From: Hermatobates lingyangjiaoensis
Taxonomy: Eukaryota > Arthropoda > Insecta > Hemiptera > Hermatobatidae
DNA: 64,000 nucleotides
Direction of reading: 5' to 3'
NCBI GenBank assembly: GCA_026182355.1
Contig: JAPFBL010000068.1
Span: 8,655,001 to 8,719,000, forward strand
A program made the position numbers and the translations under genes. Shown in pieces: positions 37,401-47,334 of this stretch. Every line of letters begins with the position of its first letter. Positions within the stretch are counted from its first letter, which is position 1. The notes under the pieces are model-generated. The model made no database searches. It was not told the DNA's origin and was given only the letters and a program-made list of their open reading frames with translations.

Positions 37401-38785
37401 CTACATCAAAATCGTTATCAGTAATTATTAAAAAACAAACAAAACCTTTTTTTCCGCAAATAATCATTTTTTAATGAAACTTATCATTATAGCTATTTAT
37501 GTGATCACATTCATTCCATGTAAACAGTACTAAGGCTGATAATTTACAATAAGTAAAGTACAGTGATCATAAAAAACTTGGCAGTCCAGACTCCATGAGG
37601 ATATTGCATCATGGAAGTGTCAATATGTATTTTAGTCACAACATTCTTTTTCTCCTGAATTACTACTTCTAGAAGAAATACATTTTTATATTATTATGAA
37701 ACTAACAGAAGATGGTTTCCTCTTTTGATGAAATAATGGCAATTCGACGATGTATTTTCTCATATTTTCGAACATGTGATGAATCGTTGAGTGACAATGA
37801 CTTCTAATCAATCTACATGTCGCGCTGTTAACAAATCATAATAGCAGACGTGCAGTTATTATTTAAATTTTACATTAGGTATTTTCATACTAAGAATATT
37901 TAATGCAATTAAATATTTAAAGTGTACTATTACATTTAAAATGAAGATTATTAAGTTTAATTTTTAGTATATCAGAATTTTTGGGTAAATCAGCATCTTT
38001 ATAAAGGACAACGTAGCTATCAATAGAGCAAATTATATCAAAATGTTTTGGATAACAGAGTAAAAACATCTAGAATACATGGAAAACACATTATGCATTG
38101 ACGTGTTGTTTCGCAGAACGCTTAAAGACCTCATGTAATATACATATCAGCAGCTACAGCAGTGTTTCACTACTAAATATAAACGTCCTGATCTGCCTGG
38201 AGGGTTAGCCGGTAGTGAATGAATGACCATTTCTGACCATGAGAAATAGACAATGATGACCAGACAAGGCGTGTACTTTGACGAGCATGTAGACTAAGAT
38301 AATAGGTATAGCGACCAATCCGTCAATTAGTGAATCTATACTATACTATATACTATGAATCTATACCACAAACTAGGCCAGCAACTTTATAACAAGCACC
38401 AATTTGGCTAAAAAAATAGACTAAAAATCCTAATGTGAAATGTGATTAGCCGTTAAAATCCTAAGGATACCAACTAAAAAATCTTGAGAAACTCTTCAAA
38501 GTAGAGCTGAATTTTTTTTCTTATCCACATTGTGAACAGTTCATTTTGAACATATGGGTGTCTTTAAAGACCATGTATATTGTCATACAGTAGAGCTGAT
38601 TCAAGACCTGTTTCTCACATTTCAAATACCAAAGTCACCTCTGCTTCCTTCTTTAGTTCTCTTTTCCCACTCCAAAACTGTTTTCTTTACTATCAACAGG
38701 AAGTTGATATTTTTATGTGACAAAATATTTAAAAATATCTATTAATTAATCTAAAAATTATCTACTAATCAACAGGTATAAGTAA
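34500..38785. other. No feature recognised
   Basis: AT-rich. CTATACTATACTATATACTA at about 38338-38358 is a short TACTA repeat. No other feature is supported. Confidence 0.35.
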
Positions 38786-39540
38786 AAAAATCTGGAGTGA
38801 CTTACACTAATTTTTCTTCAACTAAAGTACATAATATCATACTTCCTGGGTATAATATGGTATATAATATCTCATTTAGGCATTATGAAAAAGGCTTATT
38901 GGCACAAGTCTTTCATCCTGGAGGTAGTACAGATAGCGATTGATCCACTTATGAATATTTATGCTTATTTTTGTATATCACACCAGTGATGCATATAACA
39001 CTAGTATTACTACAGCAGTAATAACATTTTTGAAAAGCAAAAGTGTAGATTTCGTGTTACGACATAATCTCTTACAGGGGAACATGACTTTTGTTCCAAT
39101 AGCCAGTGGATCTCTTACATAGTTTACCTCACCTCCTTTCACATTGATGATTTAGGACAAAGCTTCTCATGTAAAACTTGAAAGTATTCTTATTTTTCTG
39201 AAAAATGTCAGAAATATGTAAGAAAAACTGTCGTTTTAAGATCATTTTTAATTTAAGATGTAAGATAATTTCATTTATTATTATTCTAAGAATGTTCAAG
39301 GTTTCAACATATAGATTGATTACAGCATTTCGTGAGACAAATCCATCATACCATGGAAAGCATCAGAAATTATATGTTTGATTGGCGTTAATTGTTTACA
39401 TGCAAGAATTTTATTCTTTTACATCTTTATAAATAAAATAATGATTTTGTCTGTACATTGCTTAGAACTGACTCATTTCAAGTTTTCTTTACGTTTCATA
39501 CATTGGAGAAACCGAATCCACCCTTAGAAAAATTTCTGTC

Positions 39541-39588
39541 GGTTTGTCGGTTTGTCGGTTTGTCGGTTTGTCGGTTTGTCGGTTTGTC
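39541..39588 (+). repeat. GGTTTGTC minisatellite, 6 units
   Basis: Six exact 8-bp units near the 5' end of Helitron copy 1; copy 2 has eight. Confidence 0.95.
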
Positions 39589-40089
39589 CGCAAAACTTTG
39601 TCACAGGTAAACTCAGCTACCATAAGACATATAAAGCTGAAACTTTTACAGTAGTTTTGTGTAGGTCTAACTTAAAATATAGGCTATGAATTGATTGGAA
39701 ATTCAACGTAGAAGTAAAGTTATGGACGTTTAACGCGAAAATGTTTGTCACAAGTAAACTCAGCCACCATAAGACATAGCGAGCTGAAACATTGACACTG
39801 GATTTGTGTGTGCCTAACTTAAAATATGGGCTCTAAATAGATTATTAATTCAGTACAGAAGCGAAGTTATGGGGCTTTTAGCTGTATTTTCCTAACTTCA
39901 CAGACAAGTTTGTTTTGAAAATACACAGGTGTGGCAAGTAGGTATTGTTAGTTGATTTTAATTTCAATTGAGCATATGAATATATTGCGTATTTGACATC
40001 ATTGAAATGGTGTTTCACAGAGTTAAGGATGTACTATCTATTGAGAATAAATGTTTTGTAAACGAGCAATTCTCAACTCTTAATATGAA

Positions 40090-40690
40090 CAGGGAGGAAA
40101 AATCAACAAAGAAGTTCTTACGCTATATGAAGCCGAGGAAAGAACTTACAAGTCAGTAAAGAGATTGGATTAGTGACGAAGAAGCAGTTCATTATCTAAT
40201 TGAATTTCTTGACTCTGAATTTATTTCTCCTGGACTGCCTGCTCATGAGTAAAAACTTAAAGTAGAGCACCAATCATGCTACAATTTAGTAGCAGTAACA
40301 AATTTCATGTTACGAAACATGAGTGCCCCAAAACTGTGCAACGGGACACGACTCTGAGTTCGTGCTCTACACAGATATGCCATAGAGGCGGACATAATGA
40401 CTGGATGTGGTATTGGGGAGTCTGTGTGTATACTTCACATACCATTGATTCCGAGCCACTGTCTGTTTACGTTGAAATGATTGCAAAGTCGGGTCAGAGT
40501 CTATTTCGCAATGACGTTAACTAAGTCGCAAAGGGAGACTTCATCTAACGCAGGAATACAAGGTAGCAAAACCAAGTTTTTCTCACATGGTCAAATGTAG
40601 TTTACATGCTCAACGGTCAGAGGTTTCAACTCTTTCTTCTACCATGAACCTGAAGAACAGACAGCTAATGTAGTGTATAAGCTGGAGGCA
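40090..40690 (+). pseudogene. Helitron helicase relic in copy 1
   Basis: The end of the PIF1-like helicase of a Helitron is spread over several frames: LYEAEERTYKSVKRLD; then EFLDSEFISPGLPAHE; then GAPIM; then an MSAPKLCNGTRLRVRALHRY-type piece; then IGESVCIPHIPLIPSHC; then VYFAMTLTKSQRETSSNAGI; and finally FSHGQM followed by a stop and STVRGF. These match the family blocks LRN...PKLCNGTRL, IPRIPL.PSD.PF and FAMTINKSQGQ...FSHGQLYVACSRV. Numerous frameshifts and stops make it non-functional. An 82-codon open frame at 40276-40524 is only one frame of it. The Walker A half of the helicase and the Rep nuclease are missing. The same defects recur in copy 2, so they predate duplication. Confidence 0.8.
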
Positions 40691-40846
40691 TTTGTTTAAC
40701 ACTGTAGTAATAATGGTATTTTCTACTATTCTATAATTTCTAATGACATTTTGAAATACCAAAAATGACGGAACTTCTGATTCCTCCGTGGTATAGCCGA
40801 AAGGCAATAGGCACACGGCAATAAACCAAAACAGGAACTTCTGATT

Positions 40847-40872
40847 CCGTCAAAGACGGGTACGTTTGCTAT
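40847..40872 (+). other. Internal, apparently dead Helitron 3' end
   Basis: CCGTC-AAA-GACGG, then GTACGTTTG, repeats the terminal structure at 41579-41604, but the last four bases read CTAT instead of CTAG. The 150 bases before it (from about 40695) also resemble the 130 bases before the real end. It looks like a former terminus disabled by one substitution. Confidence 0.75.
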
Positions 40873-40909
40873 GTATTATATATAACTGTCAACTTTTTTT
40901 TAATTTAAT

Positions 40910-41262
40910 ATTTGCTTAATAAATACACTGGTAATAATGTAAGGTATGGGACCAGAGTAGCCCAGTGGCTTGCGTGATCGCCGATGACAGTAGTGCAAAT
41001 GTATTATAAATAAATGTAACAAACAAATATTTTTTTGAATTTAAAATGTGGATAATATAAAAGATGGTAATAAACTAAAGGGATCTAGCCAGGGTTGCCA
41101 GTAGCTTGCTTGCTCGCCGATGACAGTAGTGCAAATGTATTATAAATAAACACAACAAAAATATTTTTTTTTAATTTAATATTTGCGTAATATAAACACT
41201 GGTAATAAAGTAAGGTATGGAACCAGAGTAGCCCAGTGGCTTGCGTGCTAGCTTTTGACTGG
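40910..41262 (+). repeat. Tandem repeats of about 135 bp with tRNA-like A-box heads
   Basis: About 2.5 units; the landmark CCGATGACAGTAGTGCAAAT occurs at 40981 and 41117, and GTAAGGTATGG at 40939 and 41210. Two units carry TAGCCCAGTGGCTTGCGTG, whose first 11 bases are identical to the A box of the SINE at 16.2 kb; the middle unit has a mutated version. No B box follows. They look like truncated SINE heads. Confidence 0.7.
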
Positions 41263-41269
41263 GAGCACG

Positions 41270-41450
41270 TTAATTAGAACTAACTCATTTCAAGTTTTCT
41301 TTACGTTTCATACTTCAGAGTTGCCACATGTACCCTTAGAATAATTTCTGTCTGTCGGTTTGTCCACAAAATATTGCTACCATAAGACATATAAAGCTGA
41401 AACATTGATTGTAGATTTGTGTATGTCTAACTTAAAATCTAATCTTTTTA
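41270..41450 (+). repeat. Second, partial Helitron 5' region
   Basis: AGAACTAACTCATTTCAAGT, TTTACGTTTCATAC, ATTTCTGTCTGTCGGTTTGTCC and CATAAGACATATAAAGCTGA repeat, in the same order, the first 240 bases of the Helitron (39465-39690). The TC terminus and most GGTTTGTC units are lacking. Confidence 0.75.
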
Positions 41451-41578
41451 TACAGAGGCTTTTTTTTAGCACTGTACTAATAATGGTATTTTCTACTATT
41501 CTATAACTTCTAATTGTAGTATTAGTATAATACTATAATTGATATTTTGGAATACCAAGTATAATAGAATTTTTGATT

Positions 41579-41604
41579 CCGTCAAAGACGGGTACGTTTG
41601 CTAG
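41579..41604 (+). other. Helitron 3' hairpin and CTAG end, copy 1
   Basis: Hairpin CCGTC-AAA-GACGG at 41579-41591 and terminal CTAG at 41601-41604, followed by T. Confidence 0.92.
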
Positions 41605-42509
41605 TCTCATATTAAATTCTCATATTTTTTAAAAAAATTTCATTAAACCACTAAACATCAGTTTTATTTTAATGGATTGACTCAAAACATGTGTAAATCA
41701 ATGTAAACAAATACAAGTATAGCAAGTAAACTGTTAGTCCAGGATGGACATTCAGGTTTTATATCTTTATTACTCCTTGCAGTAATTGGAATTTCGTGAC
41801 TTTTGTTTGTAAAGTGTTAATTTATCTTCAATTTTTTGACAAAAATACAGGGCTTTTTAGTGAGCCGTTTAGTGTCAAAAAAATATTTTCTGAAAGCAGA
41901 AAATGTACTGTATCAGCTCTTTGGGAATTTAATTTGAAAAAAAAATTATCTCAACTCATCCTCCTGAAACTTTTCTATTTTTAGGTATAGTTGTATTTTG
42001 ATCTGTTGAACGGTATGGCTTGTATTGCTCTCACAAGCTTTCAGATTAAATTATAAGTAAAAACTTTTACATTTTATTGAAAACAAAAATATTTTCTTCT
42101 GTTTTGAAATTCTAAGGTTATTTTTCGTCTATTTTTTTTGTAGCCTCAAAAATAAAACTAAATTTTGAAGACTCTAGAATTCGTAGATAAGAAGAAAAAA
42201 AAATTTAATCTACTAACAGGTTTATGGCAAAAAAAGTGACTTTCCCATCATGCTTAATTGCTCACAAACGATAGGGCTTATTTACACCATGAGGCCCATT
42301 TTTGTGTAATATATCCATTTGATCCTCAAAGATTCTGGATCCTAGGGTGGCTACAAACTTTGGATACATACTCACCCACCCACTCACATACACACAGACA
42401 TTATCGAAAAAATTTCCTAAAACGACTTTTGGGGCTTCAAAACATGTAATTCCATCATAATCTCAAGATCGAATTTTTTCACGATCGCTATACTTTACTT
42501 ATAGTAAAG

Positions 42510-43305
42510 GAAAAATTAAATCTCTTTTGTGTTGGTTGAATATTTTTTCGCTTATTTATAATTTCGGCTGAGAACACATAAAAGGCTTTATCCTTTTCAA
42601 GAGATGGAAATGTTCTTTTATTCATTTTTGTAATTACGGGATCCTTTAGTACTAACCACTTTGTTCTCTCGATCCAACTAATTGCCCCTTTAAAAGAACA
42701 TTTCCTTAATTTGAAATAACCACTTATGAAGTTTCCATTCTGAGATTAATTTTTTTTAAATGATGATTACGACACAATTAATAGAAGTTAAACAAATTAT
42801 TCAAGCCGAATGTCCAGGCACTTTTATTCATTTACATTTTTTTCAGGTTTTCTTATTATTTCATAGTATTCATTCTATTTAATCAAGTATATATATTGAA
42901 TAAAGAATTTAATGGAATAAAATATATTTAAACAAGTAAAACTGTTATTTAAATAATAAATTTGATGACATTTAACATAAGTACCAGATAAGATAACCAA
43001 ACAATATTGGAATAAACTCGCATACATTAGAATTGACTTGGGGGCATGAGAGCGTGATGTACTGCGCAATCTCTCGTTGTCAGATAATCCGACCTTGATT
43101 ATGAACAAACAGATCCAGAGTCTTAGCAATTGCATTGTTCTGCATCAGATTAAGTATCAAATACTGCCTATACTAAATGGACACTCTGTTTGGGAGAGAT
43201 ATCATAGTACATTTGGCGACCCATGGAGTATTTTGTGGTTCCTGTAAGGCATTGAGTTTGTTTCAGGAAAAAAAAAGTAAATAGTACTACCAACTATCTT
43301 TCATA
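42510..43305. other. No feature recognised
   Basis: AT-rich DNA between a family A end and the second Helitron. An 86-codon minus frame at 42875-43135 has no known domain. Confidence 0.35.
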
Positions 43306-43422
43306 TCTTTATAAATAAAATAATGATTTTGTCTGTACATTGCTTAGAACTGACTCATTTCAAGTTTTCTTTACGTTTCATACATTGGAGAAACCGAATC
43401 CACCCTTAGAAAAATTTCTGTC

Positions 43423-43486
43423 GGTTTGTCGGTTTGTCGGTTTGTCGGTTTGTCGGTTTGTCGGTTTGTCGGTTTGTCGGTTTGTC
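43423..43486 (+). repeat. GGTTTGTC minisatellite, 8 units
   Basis: Eight exact units. They generate the repetitive VCRFVGLS protein frame seen here, which is not a real gene. Confidence 0.95.
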
Positions 43487-43987
43487 CGCAAAACTTTGTC
43501 ACAGGTAAACTCAGCTACCATAAGACATATAAAGCTGAAACTTTTACAGTAGTTTTGTGTAGGTCTAACTTAAAATATAGGCTATGAATTGATTGGAAAT
43601 TCAACGTAGAAGTAAAGTTATGGACGTTTAACGCGAAAATGTTTGTCACAAGTAAACTCAGCCACCATAAGACATAGCGAGCTGAAACATTGACACTGGA
43701 TTTGTGTGTGCCTAACTTAAAATATGGGCTCTAAATAGATTATTAATTCAGTACAGAAGCGAAGTTATGGGGCTTTTAGCTGTATTTTCCTAACTTCACA
43801 GACAAGTTTGTTTTGAAAATACACAGGTGTGGCAAGTAGGTATTGTTAGTTGATTTTAATTTCAATTGAGCATATGAATATATTGCGTATTTGACATCAT
43901 TGAAATGGTGTTTCACAGAGTTAAGGATGTACTATCTATTGAGAATAAATGTTTTGTAAACGAGCAATTCTCAACTCTTAATATGAA

Positions 43988-44590
43988 CAGGGAGGAAAAA
44001 TCAACAAAGAAGTTCTTACGCTATATGAAGCCGAGGAAAGAACTTACAAGTCAGTAAAGAGATTGGATTAGTGACGAAGAAGCAGTTCATTATCTAATTG
44101 AATTTCTTGACTCTGAATTTATTTCTCCTGGACTGCCTGCTCATGAGTAAAAACTTAAAGTAGAGCACCAATCATGCTACAATTTAGTAGCAGTAACAAA
44201 TTTCATGTTACGAAACATGAGTGCCCCAAAACTGTGCAACGGGACACGACTCTGAGTTCGTGCTCTACACAGATATGCCATAGAGGCGGACATAATGACT
44301 GGATGTGGTATTGGGGAGTCTGTGTGTATACTTCACATACCATTGATTCCGAGCCACTGTCTGTTTACGTTGAAATGATTGCAAAGTCGGGTCAGAGTCT
44401 ATTTCGCAATGACGTTAACTAAGTCGCAAAGGGAGACTTCATCTAACGCAGGAATACAAGGTAGCAAAACCAAGATTTTCTCACATGGTCAAATGTAGTT
44501 TACATGCTCAACGGTCAGAGGTTTCAACTCTTTCTTCTACCATGAACCTGAAGGACAGACAGCTAATGTAGTGTATAAGCTGGAGGCATT
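43988..44590 (+). pseudogene. Helitron helicase relic in copy 2
   Basis: Carries the same frames, stops and shifts as the relic in copy 1, with the same helicase blocks (GAPIM, CNGT, IGESVCIPHIPLIPSHC, FAMTLTKSQ, FSHGQM-stop). I found no base change within the 82-codon frame at 44174-44422. The differences begin just after it. Confidence 0.8.
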
Positions 44591-44744
44591 TGTTTAATAC
44601 TGTAGTAATAATGGTATTTTCTACTATTCTATAATTTCTAATGACATTTTGAAATACCAAAAATGACGGAACTTCTGATTCCTCCGTGGTATAGCCGAAA
44701 GGCAATAGGCACACGTCAATAAACCAATACAGGAACTTATGATT

Positions 44745-44771
44745 CCGTCAAAGACGGGTACGTTTGCTATG
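44745..44771 (+). other. Internal, apparently dead Helitron 3' end (copy 2)
   Basis: Same hairpin, spacer and CTAT as in copy 1, so the defect was present in the common source element. Confidence 0.75.
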
Positions 44772-44807
44772 TATTATATATAACTGTCAACTTTTTTTTA
44801 ATTTAAT

Positions 44808-45160
44808 ATTTGCTTAATAAATACACTGGTAATAATGTAAGGTATGGGACCAGAGTAGCCCAGTGGCTTGCGTGATCGCCGATGACAGTAGTGCAAATGT
44901 ATTATAAATAAATGTAACAAACAAATATTTTTTGAATTTAAAATGTGGATAATATAAAAGATGGTAATAAAGTAAAGGGATCTAGCCAGGGTTGCCAGTA
45001 GCTTGCTTGCTCGCCGATGACAGTAGTGCAAATGTATTATAAATAAACACAACAAAAATATTTTTTTTTAATTTAATATTTGCGTAATATAAACAATGGT
45101 AATAAAGTAAGGTATGGAACCAGAGTAGCCCAGTGGCTTGCGTGCTAGCTTTTGACTGGG
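44808..45160 (+). repeat. Tandem A-box repeats in Helitron copy 2
   Basis: Counterpart of 40910-41262, with scattered substitutions and one fewer T in a T-run. Confidence 0.7.
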
Positions 45161-45475
45161 AGCACGTTAATTAGAACTAACTCATTTCAAGTTTTCTTTA
45201 CGTTTCATACTTCAGAGTAGCCACATGTACCCTTAGAATAATTTCTGTCTGTCGGTTTGTTCACAAAATATTGCTACCATAAGACATATAAAGCTGAAAC
45301 ATTGATTGTAGATTTGTGTATGTCTAACTTAAAATCTAATCTTTGTATACAGAGGCTTTTTTTTAGCACTGTACTAATAATGGTATTTTCTACTATTCTA
45401 TAACTTGTAATTGTAGTATTAGTATAATACTATAATTGATATTTTGGAGTACCAAGTATAATAGAATTTTTGATT

Positions 45476-45501
45476 CCGTCAAAGACGGGTACCTTTGCTA
45501 G
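45476..45501 (+). other. Helitron 3' hairpin and CTAG end, copy 2
   Basis: CCGTC-AAA-GACGG then GTACCTTTGCTAG; one substitution in the spacer relative to copy 1. Confidence 0.92.
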
Positions 45502-46004
45502 TTTACTATATGAAAATGTAAATAATTTAAATCTTGTTATAATAGTTATTCAATACAAACATTGCAAGCTGCACCTCTTTAAGTCTTCTTACGTATAAAT
45601 TTTTTACTCCAAGTTTAACTCTGTCATATGTCTTTATACTTCATACTAATAATATTATTAACTTTTATTATTATAAAACAGAAATGGGCAAGGGAAACTG
45701 TATGATAAAATCACAAACATAAATTTTAATGCTATATGAAGGAAAACATTTAATTGTCCTTCTTCATTTACGAAAGTTTATATCCTTTGAAAAAATACTA
45801 TCTTTTTAAAAAAAAATCATCTCAGTAGTTATGACACAGTGGATACTAAAAGAAAATGAAAGAATAAATGCAATAAACAAAATAAAATACGCACTAGAAA
45901 ATAAATAATAATGAGGTATTTTTTTATATAGCGCACATTCAGCAGCTATATTTATCCCTTTATAAGTTTACAGAGACGTTCTTACTGTCAGAGAGAACTT
46001 GCCA
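45502..46004. other. No feature recognised
   Basis: AT-rich flank of Helitron copy 2. Confidence 0.4.
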
Positions 46005-46220
46005 CAGAATCTCTAACATGTGGCTATTATTGAAGGTGATACTGCAGTTGTTGGCATGGATGGTGACTGGTGGGTTGGAGTGGTTACTGACGGAAGCTCC
46101 ATGACAGTTGATAAGCGGGTAAACATGTCTGACCTGCGTCAAAGGGATCACACATGGTACAATTCTAGTGGTAGCGGTAAATGCAACTTTCAGAGATACA
46201 AGAGCAGCCATTCTGAATAG
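46005..46220 (+). other. Short coding-like segment, unidentified
   Basis: A 66-codon frame at 46020-46220 begins MAIIEGDTAVVGMDGDWWVG and contains RQRDHTWYN. The DGDWWVGVV string followed by R..D..WY faintly recalls a small module (Y-D-.-WW-.-G followed by RRDDTCWVP) that I associate with unrelated transposable-element ORFs and uncharacterised invertebrate proteins. The match is short and the spacing differs by about ten residues. The opposite strand is also open for 83 codons. I make no functional call. Confidence 0.25.
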
Positions 46221-47330
46221 GTTAATGTGCGTGTGAGTCAGAGGAGAAATAATGTTGAGGGCTGATAATAGAAGAGTTGAAACAACCTCGTTGTCAACAA
46301 AATAATTACTCCTATAAGCAAGTGAATGATCTTTGCAGAAGCTAAATTTTTATGGGAGATTAAACTACTGACATTAAGAAAACATCGTTAGGTAAGTGAG
46401 TTACGTTTGAGAAGACACCAGAAGTTGCGGCAAAAGAGGAAAGTAAAGGGAGAAAGTACTTTTATCTTTTTATAACTTGGTGAATACTTGGAAGTACATA
46501 CTCGTATATTGATATGTAGTGATAAAGTATAGGTACCTACCCAATGTAACAGGGGAAAAACAGATCAGGAGAGAAAGGAACCATTGTTGAATCCAATTCT
46601 TCTACCAGTACTGTGAGAGGATAACCTTGCTTTAATTATTTGATACTTCGTGACTTAAATGGAAAATATTGTCCTTTAATATATTACTAGCATGTTAAAT
46701 TTGAAGTAAAGGAGACTTGAGGATAGAGCTCTTGATATAAGGAAGGCATCAACTGTTGAAGTTGAAGTATAGTTGAATTACAATTATGGTTAGGGAATGT
46801 TTTTTGGGGAAAGTAATGAGAATACTGTTGAGGGTAATGCTTAGATCAAAGAAGGTGAGAGATCTGCCGCAGATGTTATGAGTAAAGATGCTTTCATCTT
46901 TGAGTAAAAGTCTTCATTTAACCTGAAGGTATCATTATTCAGAAGAAAGTAGGCAAAGTAACAATGAAATCAGTAGAAGATAGGTGTAGGAACAATCTGG
47001 AGGTAAAAAATATTAGTGTACATTAATATTAATATTTCTATAAAAAAAGACAGTCACATTCATAGTGACAGAAAAATATATTAGGCTGGAAATAGCGGAG
47101 AAATAAGTTTCTAGTATTTTTGCAATAGTGGAAGGTAATTTAGAGTAAGGAAGTTAGTAGCTCAAAAACGATTGAAAAACATACTCGACATACGGTACTT
47201 TCAGTGATACAACCATAGTTGCATATTTCTGCATCCCAAAAAGGTAACTGCTGAACATTTGGAATTGTTTATGATTTTTTTAAATGTTTAGATGATGGTA
47301 GAGCTTAGTAGGAATGACTAAAAAACCTCT
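46221..47330. other. No feature recognised
   Basis: Purine-rich on the plus strand (many GAAG, GGAGA blocks), but all frames are closed at short intervals. Nothing identified. Confidence 0.35.
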
Positions 47331-47334
47331 CAAC

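Larger units (their letters stand above)
39424..41604 (+). mobile_element. Helitron, copy 1 (2181 bp)
   Basis: It starts TCTTTATAAATAAAATAATG and ends GTACGTTTGCTAG, with a hairpin CCGTC-AAA-GACGG at 41579-41591, ten bases before CTAG. The preceding base is A and the following base is T, and there is no target-site duplication, all as expected for Helitrons. Inside are a minisatellite of GGTTTGTC (six units), a broken helicase relic, an internal 3'-end-like hairpin, a tandem block of about 135-bp units, and a second, partial 5'-like region. No Rep domain is present, so it is non-autonomous. Roughly 99 percent identical by eye to copy 2. Confidence 0.92.
38791..42509 (+). mobile_element. Family A element, long copy I, split by a Helitron
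   Basis: The element occupies 38791-39423 and 41605-42509 (about 1.5 kb without the insert). It aligns by eye to copy II (48205-49827) and, for its 3' two thirds, to copy III (53250-54267). Shared landmarks in order: AATCTGGAGTG, GGTAGTACAGATAG, ACTACAGCAGTAAT, AATAGCCAGTGGATCTCTTA, then, after the insert, AAGTATAGCAAGTAAACTG, ATGGCTTGTATTGCTCTCAC, ATTGCTCACAAACGATAGGG, the CA-rich microsatellite and the final stem-loop ACTTTACTTATAGTAAAG. No coding region was seen. The 5' boundary is approximate. The microsatellite followed by a 3' stem-loop recalls non-autonomous Helentron-type elements, but that is inference. Confidence 0.75.
43306..45501 (+). mobile_element. Helitron, copy 2 (2196 bp)
   Basis: It has the same TC start, hairpin (45476-45488) and CTAG end (45498-45501) as copy 1, again between A and T. 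The 15-bp length difference is explained by two extra GGTTTGTC units (plus 16) and one T fewer in a T-run (minus 1). Flanking sequences of the two copies are unrelated, so this is transposition rather than segmental duplication. I count about 14-15 substitutions between copies, all downstream of about 44470. Confidence 0.92.

Noticed and set aside
39541..39588. CRISPR-like repeat array
   Set aside because: Units are 8 bp, contiguous and without spacers, inside a eukaryotic mobile element.
43340..43552. 70-codon frame with repeated VCRFVGLS
   Set aside because: It is the GGTTTGTC minisatellite of the Helitron translated; no start context or domain supports a gene.
39424..45501. Segmental duplication explaining the twin 2.2-kb sequences
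   Set aside because: Identity stops exactly at TC and CTAG ends, and the flanks are unrelated. One flank pair matches empty sites elsewhere.
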